Part shown: positions 15,190 through 21,796 of the stretch, one piece after another | Layout: every line of letters starts with the position of its first letter | Position numbering within the stretch: position 1 is the first letter of the stretch | DNA from: Opitutaceae bacterium | Lineage (GTDB): Bacteria > Verrucomicrobiota > Verrucomicrobiia > Opitutales > Opitutaceae | Length of the DNA: 32,181 nt | Assembly (NCBI GenBank): GCA_025360455.1 | Contig: JANYCF010000079.1 | Coordinates: 1 to 32,181, forward strand | Reading direction: 5' to 3' | Position numbers and translations under genes: made by a program | The notes under the pieces: model-generated | The model's database searches: none | Told to the model about the DNA's origin: nothing | Seen by the model: only the letters and a program-made list of their open reading frames with translations

Positions 15190-15303
15190 GTAGCCCCAGG
15201 CCTCCGGGCCTGTGGTCTGGTAGCCGCGTTGGAGCGCACGCGACAACGTGGACGATGCGTGGACGCGGCCACCCACCCGGCAGGCAGGGACGCCTGCCGC
15301 TAC
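15190..15303. repeat. GTAG REP pair between tamB and tamA
   Basis: Begins GTAGCCCCAGGCCTCCGGGC at 15190 and ends GGGACGCCTGCCGCTAC at 15303. The left hairpin is of the CCAGGCC-TCC-GGGCCTG type and the right one of the GGCAGGC-AGGGAC-GCCTGCC type. Both have GTAG at the outside. The intervening bases include another GTAG (15220-15223). The same two-hairpin arrangement recurs at three other sites. Located in the tamB-tamA junction, it could form a strong intra-operon hairpin that tunes tamA expression. Confidence 0.65.
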
Positions 15304-15356
15304 TCCGAACCGTTCCAATAAAAATCCGAGCAGCGAGCGCTGCGGTATGGCGAACC

Positions 15357-18300
15357 TCATTTTTGGGTGCCTCCGGTTGGTGTTTTACCCGGATACAGCC
15401 GCCACTTTAACCCAAAGTTAAAATCATCAAATTCATCGTATTCTCCCACCATTTTCCAGCGATCCGCCAGTTTGTATTCCACGTCATAAGTTTCCCGTCC
15501 CTGTCGCGAAACCTGCTCACCCGCGGTGATGCTCAGACGATCGGCACTGGTGGCATCGCCCCCGAATCGGCCGAGCAGGCTCTGGCCAAGGTAAACTCCG
15601 AGGCGTGCAAATTTTTGTTTTCCGGAGTAGATGTTTTCGGTGCTCGGTGCCTCTCCCGTCATCACCATGAGCAGCAGCGGTTCCGTGTCGAGGGAGGGAC
15701 TGGATGAAAACACCACATTCGGTTTTTCCGCCGTGCCGGTGATCTCCAGGTTGAGTTCATAATTATAGCGGTGCCCCGTCCCGCGCACAAACAACGCCAG
15801 CTCATGCGGACTGGCTTCCGTAATGCGCGCCGTACCCTGCTTCACCACGAAACTCGCGAAGGGCAGCAATACCTGGCCCTCCTCAATCACCACTTCCCCA
15901 ATGGCGCGCGGCTCGCCGAGCGTGCCGCCGAGATGAAAGTTCGCCGACGCCACGCCATTAAAAAATGGCGTGCGCAGACGCATGAAATGATCGCCGCTCA
16001 CGTCCACCCTGAGCGCCCACGCGCTCAATGGCGGCTGCTCCACGGAGAAATACGGTGGCGGCCGCGCACTTCCCTTTGGGCCGCCCGCATAAAGTGCGCG
16101 CACATCGGAAAGGATAAGACTGTCATGCAACCGCACCGTCCCCTCCAGCACGGTCGCACCGGCACCGGGGGTGCGAAGATGCAGATCCAAATCACCGCGC
16201 ACGAGCAACCCGGTCTGGCGGATGAATGGCAGATTTTCCCCGCGCAGCGCCAAAGCGTAATGCAGCGCGGCAGTTGCAGGATAGTCGATCGTGCCACTCA
16301 CCGTGACCGGCTGGCCACCCATGATCGCCGTCACCCGGCGCAGTTCGGCGTGTCGTCCGGTAAACTCCAAATCAGCATTCATTTCCTGTAACATCCCAAG
16401 CGGTCCCAAGGGTCGTGAAGCGGCATCGTGTAAGCGCAAAAATCCTTTCAGGGCACCGCCGTCGCCATAATTCAGTTCGGCCTCCACGCGCCCTTTGGGG
16501 GCGAGGTACGCCGGCAAAAAATCAGCGAAAGCCGACAGTTCGATCTCTGGCAGCATCAGATGGAGTTCCGCCTTGTGCTGAATGTACGCGAGTGGCTGTT
16601 GGCTTAATTCGTCCCAGCCGCCCGCGCCAACTTTCAACGAACCTTCCGCTCGGATCGGGTGGCCTTCAACGCTCACCGTAAACGTCTCAAGCTTGATGGC
16701 GTCGCGATTGCCGGTCAGCGCGAGGTCGAGCGAGGCCATCACCGGCCATGGCCGCTTAAATCTTTGCGGATCCAGCGCGATTCGCGCCGCCTGCACCCGG
16801 ACTGTACCCAGCGGTTTTGTCCATGTACCCGTCACATGCGCCGTCACCTGCGGCTCCTTAAATTCCATGCCGGTCAGCTTCGCGAATTCCTCCCAAAACA
16901 TTCCGTTCGATTCCGTCGCCGCGTCGATGGCCAGGTCCCCCGCCGCTTCTATGCGCAGCAGCGGAGCAGCCCGCGGAAACAGCACGATGGGCGCGCGACC
17001 GGTGGCGGTGAAGATCGTGGTCGTGCCTTCGGTCGCCCGCAGCACTTCCACCTGTAATCCGGCCTCGTTGCCCTTCGCGTTTAACTCGATTCTCGCCTTA
17101 CGTTGATCGCCGAGATCGACCGATACGTCACTGTTCGCGGTAAAAGTCATTGGCCCATGCGCCCACTCCCCCTCCACCGTAAAAGAATTCACCTGCCCTG
17201 AGGGAATTGAGCGCCGCACGAAATCTTCGCACCACGTTGAAGCAATAGCGCGCAAAGCGAATTTGCCGCGACCGGTCTCGCCAAGGGTGATCGCCACCCT
17301 CGCCCCGCCTTCACCGGCCAGATCGAACGCCTCAATCCGCAGCGCCGGACTCCACTGGATGCTCGCGGGTTTCTCCAACGCCAAACGCACCATTCCCCTC
17401 TGCGTCAGGACCAAACTGCTCAGGTGCAACTCGGCCCGGTTCGCCCCACCGGTCGCCGTAATCGCCGTCAGGCCTGCTTTTGCCTCGGCGGTGAAATCAT
17501 CGATCTGGTCGCCCTGCCCGCGCCACGTGCTTGCCAGAGCGAGCGGACTCAGCCCCGGCCATTTCACCTCTGTCGCTTGCACACTGCCGGAGTGCAGCAG
17601 ATGGTGCAGCGGTCCGCTGACCTGAGCTTTAACGGTGCCTACGGCGAAGTCCGGCAGTGAGGGCAGCCAGCGCACGAGTGTCCCGCGACGAATCTGCCCG
17701 GTGACGGTAGCATCGATGATTTTCTGTTTTTGAAAATCCCAGCCACCGCGCCCCTCCAGGGTTTCACCTTCAGCCATGGTGAGTTTGCCCGCAGTAATCG
17801 CCAGGCGCGGCCACTCGAAACGGCCCTGCACACTCGCGGCACTCAGCGCGACTGTACCCGCCATCACGTCGCGCGCCGAAAAATTAAAAACGACGATAGG
17901 CGAATGCGCACCGCCGGACACGAGCTCGGCTTCGCCGCGGATCGTGCCTTGCGCGGTGCACCACGGCTGTTTCGCGAGATCGGCTTGCACGAGAAACCGC
18001 GCGGCGCCCGATTGGAATTCCCCTTTGTGATTCACGGTGACCGGCTCGCTCAATTCCGCGGTGATGCCCGGCAACGTGGCGTGAACCACCTCGATCGTGA
18101 ACGTCGCAACATCACCGTGCCCGCGCAACGTCGCTTCCAGCGCAGGGGCTGATTTCCCGGCAAGGGGCTCTCCTTTCAATGTCACTTCGGCTACACTATG
18201 CCCGTCGTGCCACGCGATTTTGCCCTGACCGCGCACGGTCGCGTAATGATCGCCCAGATTCAATTGTGCTCCCGGCAGTGACCAATCGTCAGTCTGAAAA

Positions 18301-19022
18301 GAGGCTTCGGACGGCCACCAACCTTCCGCACCAAAATGAGCCGTTAAATCTGCTTTTTGTTCCAACCAAGTGGTGTGAGCGGTGAGATGGGCTCCGTGAC
18401 TTTCGAGGGTCACCGTGCCATTCGCATCAAGCATGCGGGCGGTCAGCTGCAGTGCAGCAGAGCCCACCGGGGAAGCGATCGACCCGCTCATTTTCAGTGG
18501 TCCCATGCCTGCGTTGCTCACGTTTAATGTCCGCTCCTTCCACGTCGCCGATTGGAGGGTAAGTACGCCACCCGGCCAACTGACCCTCCCGCGGCCGAGC
18601 TCGGCCTGCAGCAACCACCGGTCGAGTTCGGTGACAACACGCAGCAACCTTGCCTGTAACGAAATCCAGCCATTGATCTGGTTTGCCACCAACCCCGGGT
18701 TGTGGCTATCGCGACGTTCCGCACCGACCACCCAGTTATCCACCACGATTTCGGATGCGCGCCCGTTCCACCGCCGCCAGAGCCAGAGGGCCGGAGTATT
18801 CGCCTCGATCCGCGACACCGCTATCCGCCAGCCCGGTTGACGCACTTCAACATTGCGCAACACAAAGCGCGTGTAGCCTATCCGCTCGTAAGTCCCGAAG
18901 CTTCCCCCCCACGGCGCTCCCACTCTTCTGAGCACCGGTTCCAACCACCATGGCAGCAGGAGGAGCGACGCGGCTAATGCGGCGACAAGACCGACGAAAA
19001 TAAAAATCAAGCGACTACGCAT
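15357..19022 (-). CDS. tamB: TamB-like translocation/assembly protein (DUF490)
   Basis: A long periplasm-spanning protein anchored by one N-terminal membrane helix (LIFIFVGLVAALAASLLLLP, about residues 5-24) and built of repetitive beta-strands. The family forms a hydrophobic groove linking the inner membrane to TamA-type partners or carrying phospholipid. From ATG 19022 it has 1221 residues, near the usual 1250-1350. The C-terminal region has the DUF490 pattern (GTAEKPNVVFSSSPSLDTEP, then LLLMVMTGEAPSTENIYSGK and late barrel-like strands). The frame remains open to 19130, but the inner ATG puts the membrane helix at the N-terminus. The tamA gene follows directly on the same strand, separated by a repeat pair. 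Confidence 0.85.
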   Translation of the reverse strand: MRSRLIFIFVGLVAALAASLLLLPWWLEPVLRRVGAPWGGSFGTYERIGYTRFVLRNVEVRQPGWRIAVSRIEANTPALWLWRRWNGRASEIVVDNWVVGAERRDSHNPGLVANQINGWISLQARLLRVVTELDRWLLQAELGRGRVSWPGGVLTLQSATWKERTLNVSNAGMGPLKMSGSIASPVGSAALQLTARMLDANGTVTLESHGAHLTAHTTWLEQKADLTAHFGAEGWWPSEASFQTDDWSLPGAQLNLGDHYATVRGQGKIAWHDGHSVAEVTLKGEPLAGKSAPALEATLRGHGDVATFTIEVVHATLPGITAELSEPVTVNHKGEFQSGAARFLVQADLAKQPWCTAQGTIRGEAELVSGGAHSPIVVFNFSARDVMAGTVALSAASVQGRFEWPRLAITAGKLTMAEGETLEGRGGWDFQKQKIIDATVTGQIRRGTLVRWLPSLPDFAVGTVKAQVSGPLHHLLHSGSVQATEVKWPGLSPLALASTWRGQGDQIDDFTAEAKAGLTAITATGGANRAELHLSSLVLTQRGMVRLALEKPASIQWSPALRIEAFDLAGEGGARVAITLGETGRGKFALRAIASTWCEDFVRRSIPSGQVNSFTVEGEWAHGPMTFTANSDVSVDLGDQRKARIELNAKGNEAGLQVEVLRATEGTTTIFTATGRAPIVLFPRAAPLLRIEAAGDLAIDAATESNGMFWEEFAKLTGMEFKEPQVTAHVTGTWTKPLGTVRVQAARIALDPQRFKRPWPVMASLDLALTGNRDAIKLETFTVSVEGHPIRAEGSLKVGAGGWDELSQQPLAYIQHKAELHLMLPEIELSAFADFLPAYLAPKGRVEAELNYGDGGALKGFLRLHDAASRPLGPLGMLQEMNADLEFTGRHAELRRVTAIMGGQPVTVSGTIDYPATAALHYALALRGENLPFIRQTGLLVRGDLDLHLRTPGAGATVLEGTVRLHDSLILSDVRALYAGGPKGSARPPPYFSVEQPPLSAWALRVDVSGDHFMRLRTPFFNGVASANFHLGGTLGEPRAIGEVVIEEGQVLLPFASFVVKQGTARITEASPHELALFVRGTGHRYNYELNLEITGTAEKPNVVFSSSPSLDTEPLLLMVMTGEAPSTENIYSGKQKFARLGVYLGQSLLGRFGGDATSADRLSITAGEQVSRQGRETYDVEYKLADRWKMVGEYDEFDDFNFGLKWRLYPGKTPTGGTQK

Positions 19023-19186
19023 ATTGAGAAGCAGACGAACCACGCCATTTTCGGGCAGAAAGCATGTTGGAATTTTCCACCAAACGTTTGTGCATTCGAG
19101 GCCGCCAAGAAGGAGGCGATTTCCCCTCATCTTGCACCGAATATTCGATTTCAGCTATGGGGTGTTATCCGATGATTTTGTCTGAC

Positions 19187-19274
19187 GTAGCCACAGGCCG
19201 CCGTGCCTGTGTTCTGAAACTGCGCCCGCCAACTCCACCAGTTCAAACCGGTAGGCAGAGACGCCTGCGGCTAC
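19187..19274. repeat. GTAG REP pair
   Basis: Starts GTAGCCACAGGCCGCCGTGC at 19187 and ends CAGAGACGCCTGCGGCTAC at 19274. It has the same two hairpin types and the same outward-facing GTAG heads as 15190-15303. The hairpin stems carry point changes, indicating an older copy. Confidence 0.6.
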
Positions 19275-19300
19275 GGCCGAGCCATCACTTCGGGAATCGC

Positions 19301-19327
19301 GTAGCCACAAGCCTCCGGGCCTGTGCG
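19301..19327 (+). repeat. Single GTAG-headed hairpin
   Basis: GTAGCCACAAGCCTCCGGGC followed by CTGTGCG: the left-type hairpin of the family without a recognisable right partner. It lies 27 bases after the pair at 19187-19274. Confidence 0.5.
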
Positions 19328-19421
19328 GATCGAAAAGCACAGGGTCAGTATACCCACCCACGCATCCGATGGCGGGTTATGCCCCATTGGTAGACACCGT
19401 AAAATCACGTAATCTCGGGGC

Positions 19422-19468
19422 GTGTTTCCGAGGGCGGGAACACCTTCGCCGTCATTCTGGCGGCGAAG
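19422..19468 (+). promoter_or_regulatory. Two adjacent hairpins upstream of csbD
   Basis: Hairpin 1: GTGTTTCC (19422-19429) with GGGAACAC (19436-19443), one mismatch. Hairpin 2 starts at the next base: CTTCGCCG (19444-19451) with CGGCGAAG (19461-19468), perfect. The second ends 26 bases before the csbD start, with an A-rich stretch following. They may be operators or a structured leader. No alternative pairing was identified that would mark a riboswitch. Confidence 0.35.
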
Positions 19469-19494
19469 AATAACCAATAAAAAACAGCAACACC

Positions 19495-19701
19495 ATGACG
19501 ACTCTCGAAATCAAAGGCGACTGGAACATCACCAAAGGCAAACTGAAACAAAAGTGGGCCAAGCTCACCGATGACGATCTCCAATACACCGAAGGCAAAT
19601 TCGATGAATTGCTCGGCCGCATTCAGAAGCGCACCGGCGAAACCCGGGAAGCGGTCGAAAAAGCGATCAAGGAATATAACGACAGCTGCGGCTGCAAGTA
19701 A
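19495..19701 (+). CDS. csbD: CsbD-family stress protein
   Basis: A 68-residue hydrophilic protein of the CsbD family, small soluble proteins often induced by general or envelope stress and of unclear biochemical role. The typical pattern is present: [20 protein letters not shown] near the N-terminus, then [18 protein letters not shown] and a basic/acidic helix to the end. The C-terminal CGCK is unusual for the family and gives two cysteines. It is the first gene of a rightward group, preceded by two hairpins and followed after 47 bases by a dodecin gene. Confidence 0.88.
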   Translation: MTTLEIKGDWNITKGKLKQKWAKLTDDDLQYTEGKFDELLGRIQKRTGETREAVEKAIKEYNDSCGCK

Positions 19702-19716
19702 GCTGAAATTCTTTAA

Positions 19717-19740
19717 CCGCCCGTGTGCCAGCACCGGCGG
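19717..19740 (+). other. Hairpin between csbD and dodecin genes
   Basis: CCGCC-C-GTG-TGCCAG-CAC-C-GGCGG: an imperfect stem that ends eight bases before the dodecin start. No T-run follows, so it is more likely an intra-operon element or a structure near the ribosome site than a terminator. Confidence 0.3.
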
Positions 19741-19748
19741 ATCTGATT

Positions 19749-19958
19749 ATGAAAGACCACATCTATAAAATCATCGAACTCACCGGCACCTCGACCACCT
19801 CGATCGAGGATGCCGTCGCAAAAGCCATCAAACGCGCGAACAAAACGCTCAAGAATCTCTGCTGGTTCAACGTGATCGAGACCCGCGGGAGCATCGACAA
19901 GGGCAAAGTCCAGCATTGGCAGGTCACCCTCAAGGTCGGCTTTACGCTCAAAGACTAA
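19749..19958 (+). CDS. Dodecin-family flavin-binding protein
   Basis: A 69-residue dodecin, a small protein that forms hollow dodecamers binding flavins (FMN/FAD or riboflavin-type) as a buffer against free flavin damage. The family signature is clear: [20 protein letters not shown] with the stacking Trp at 39, ETRG at 44-47, and [11 protein letters not shown] at 55-65 with the flavin-contacting Gln55. ATG 19749 is chosen because it gives the usual [11 protein letters not shown] start and follows a GGCGGATC ribosome-site-like stretch. The upstream in-frame start at 19725 would add an odd leader. Its neighbours suggest a shared stress unit. Confidence 0.92.
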   Translation: MKDHIYKIIELTGTSTTSIEDAVAKAIKRANKTLKNLCWFNVIETRGSIDKGKVQHWQVTLKVGFTLKD

Positions 19959-20043
19959 ACCTACCGGCGCCCCATCGTGGTCCGCCGATCATCCACCAAA
20001 CGCAACCCGGACCAAAATCCGGCTGCCAACTTTTTAAGACATC

Positions 20044-20511
20044 ATGGCCAAAGCAATCAAAACTCCCGAACTGAATATCACCCGTGAACGGATGATCCAA
20101 CTGCTGAACGAAGATCTCGCCGGCGAATACCAGGCGATCATCGCCTACACCGTATACAGCCAGGTGCTGAAAGGCGCCGCCTACACCGACGTGGCCCGGG
20201 AGCTGGAAGCGCATGCCGGCGAAGAGCTGGCGCATGCCATCAAGATCGCCAAGCAGATCGATTACCTCGGCGGCATGCCATGCGTGACGCCCAAGCCGGT
20301 CAAGACCTCCACCGACCCGGTGGTGATGCTGCGCGCCGATCTGGAAAACGAACGCGAAACAATCAGTCGTTACCGCGAGCGCATCCGTCAGGCCGAAGCG
20401 ATGGGAGAATTCGCCCTGAGCGAGACGCTGCGCGCCATCATCGTGCAGGAGCAGGATCATGAAATCGATTTATGCGCCGCGCTCGGCATCGACGTGCCCC
20501 GCTCATCCTAG
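20044..20511 (+). CDS. Bacterioferritin-like diiron protein lacking the haem ligand
   Basis: A 155-residue four-helix ferritin-like protein, close to bacterioferritin length (about 158). By hand alignment with E. coli Bfr, all ferroxidase ligands are present: Glu28, Glu61, His64, Glu103, Glu136 and His139. The haem-ligating Met52 of Bfr corresponds to Leu62 here, so it probably does not bind haem in the usual way. Expected role: oxidation and storage of iron, or detoxification of peroxide using iron. It lies 85 bases after the dodecin gene in the same direction, and the next gene's ribosome site begins six bases after its stop. A DPS-type or ferritin-like regulatory protein is an alternative. 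Confidence 0.85.
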   Translation: MAKAIKTPELNITRERMIQLLNEDLAGEYQAIIAYTVYSQVLKGAAYTDVARELEAHAGEELAHAIKIAKQIDYLGGMPCVTPKPVKTSTDPVVMLRADLENERETISRYRERIRQAEAMGEFALSETLRAIIVQEQDHEIDLCAALGIDVPRSS

Positions 20512-20516
20512 TGCCC

Positions 20517-20521
20517 GGAGG
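20517..20521 (+). promoter_or_regulatory. Strong ribosome binding site deciding a GTG start
   Basis: GGAGG, ten bases before GTG 20532. It is the clearest Shine-Dalgarno sequence in the window and selects 20532 over the in-frame GTG at 20511, which would lie upstream of it. Confidence 0.6.
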
Positions 20522-20531
20522 AATTTCGCCT

Positions 20532-20861
20532 GTGATCCCTCACAGAAAAAGAACGCCGCGCCGCGTACCCCGCACGGGACCGGTCATCGAACCGGTGGCA
20601 TTGGCCCGGTTTGAAAATGAAGGCGGCCCGGCTGCGGCCGCAGCCGGGCTGGTTCCTCTACCCGCCCCAGCGCCACCATCCTCCTCAATGCCACCGGCCA
20701 CACCGGAGGAAGAAAAGCGCTTCACCCAGGATCTGAAGCGGATCGATGAACTCCCGGCCCGGACCAAGGAACTGCTGCTGCTCAAAGATCAGGAGGAGAA
20801 ATCAACCGGCGGGGAAAGCCTCGTGCTGAACATCAAGATCCGGAACAAATCACGATCATGA
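20532..20861 (+). CDS. Small Pro/Ala-rich hypothetical protein
   Basis: A 109-residue product from a GTG start with a strong GGAGG site. The basic N-terminus (HRKRTPRRVPRTG) is followed by an Ala/Pro-rich, presumably disordered stretch (PAAAAAGLVPLPAPAPPSSS), then a charged helix (EEEKRFTQDLKRIDELPART, then KELLLLKDQEEK). No membrane segment, signal peptide or known domain is seen. The start is 21 bases past the ferritin-like stop, so it is probably co-transcribed. The composition fits a small nucleic-acid-binding or scaffold protein, but no function can be assigned. Confidence 0.5.
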   Translation: MIPHRKRTPRRVPRTGPVIEPVALARFENEGGPAAAAAGLVPLPAPAPPSSSMPPATPEEEKRFTQDLKRIDELPARTKELLLLKDQEEKSTGGESLVLNIKIRNKSRS

Positions 20862-20948
20862 TTTCCTGCCTGGTCTCGGGCGAACGGTGCCCCTGGCTTG
20901 GTATGCTCCCACCGGGTTTGACCCCATAGCGACAACGCCGGAGAACAG

Positions 20949-21045
20949 CTAGTGTGGGGCCAGACAAATTCGCTTCATTGCAGGAGCCTGCAAATCGATT
21001 TTAGAAAATGGCATTAGGCCACAAATTTAACTTACCCCACACCAG
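20949..21045. repeat. Small element with terminal inverted repeats
   Basis: Arms CTAGTGTGGGG (20949-20959) and CCCCACACCAG (21035-21045) match at 10 of 11 bases when inverted. Inside is a hairpin TGCAGG-AG-CCTGCA (20979-20992) whose GCAGGAGCCTG core resembles the GTAGGAGCCTG of the REPIN at 12474. It looks like a decayed relative flanked by its own terminal repeats. Confidence 0.45.
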
Positions 21046-21134
21046 CATTACCGCGATCGACTGCTCGGGTTTGGCCTGCAGCCCGCGACAACCCCACCAC
21101 CCTTTTGCCCAGAAATCACCAACCCAATAAAATC

Positions 21135-21515
21135 ATGAATACCAGATTCAACTCAATCCGCCTTCTCCTCGCGAGCGCCGTCCTCGGTGTGTTCGCTACG
21201 TTTACCTATGCCGAATCCACCACACCTCAATACGGGGAACACCTCACCACCGAAGCGCAGTTCCAACAACTGAAGGCCGGCGATAAAGTTGTTTACGTCT
21301 GCAACGAATGCAAAACCTCTTCCGAGGTTACGATCAAATCGCCCGCCCAAGCCATGGAACTCTGCAAGGAGCATGCCACCGTCACTTGCCCGTCGTGCAA
21401 GATGAAAACCAAAGTGGTTTTGAAGCGTCAACGCGAGGAACCGATCTCGCACACCGAAGTGGTTTACACCAACGACAAGGGCGAAGAGTGCGCCTTCTAC
21501 GCCAAGAAAAAGTAA
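21135..21515 (+). CDS. Exported cysteine-rich (zinc-ribbon-like) protein
   Basis: A 126-residue protein with a signal peptide ([20 protein letters not shown], cleavage near residue 26). The mature part has CNEC (56-59), CKEH (77-80) and CPSC (85-88), together a likely metal site, plus Cys119 near the end. ATG 21135 is chosen because it places the signal peptide at the N-terminus. An upstream in-frame start at 21105 adds nine residues. The next gene on the same strand is a copper-type P-type ATPase, so a periplasmic metal-binding role is a reasonable inference. Similar short exported proteins occur in Verrucomicrobiota without known function. Confidence 0.7.
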   Translation: MNTRFNSIRLLLASAVLGVFATFTYAESTTPQYGEHLTTEAQFQQLKAGDKVVYVCNECKTSSEVTIKSPAQAMELCKEHATVTCPSCKMKTKVVLKRQREEPISHTEVVYTNDKGEECAFYAKKK

Positions 21516-21539
21516 AGGCTTCCGAGCCACGCTTCAACC

Positions 21540-21571
21540 GCACAGCCGGCAAGACTACACTCCGGCTGTGC
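21540..21571 (+). terminator. Hairpin after the exported Cys-rich protein gene
   Basis: GCACAGCCGG (21540-21549) and CCGGCTGTGC (21562-21571) form a perfect 10-bp stem with a 12-base loop, 25 bases after the stop codon. No T-run follows, so it is either a transcript-end protecting hairpin or a weak terminator that separates this gene from the ATPase gene starting at 21797. Confidence 0.4.
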
Positions 21572-21796
21572 CGGAAAGGCCGTGACGCGCGTTATCGTTG
21601 TGGCTTGGTTGCGACCTTATTTGGCTACCGCATAGGTTTCAATCACGCCCGCTTGCTTTTAGGGCGTATGGGCGAAACGGAGAAATACCCTCATCGTCCT
21701 AGTCTGGGCCAGCGCCACGCGTGCCGGGTTACCCTCGGCCCGCTGGCGACCCAGGAAGTTAGCGTGGCACGCCCGACCCAAACGGAAAACATAACC

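Larger units (their letters stand above)
19023..19494. other. Divergent gap between tamB and the stress-gene run
   Basis: About 470 bases separating leftward tamB from rightward csbD, so promoters for both directions are expected here. It holds a GTAG pair (19187-19274), a further single GTAG hairpin (19301-19327) and two back-to-back hairpins (19422-19468). No -35/-10 pair is confidently seen. Confidence 0.5.

Noticed and set aside
21308-21796. N-terminal extension of the ATPase frame
   Set aside because: It would overlap the exported Cys-rich gene in another frame and pass through a hairpin; the YHS domain starts naturally at ATG 21797.
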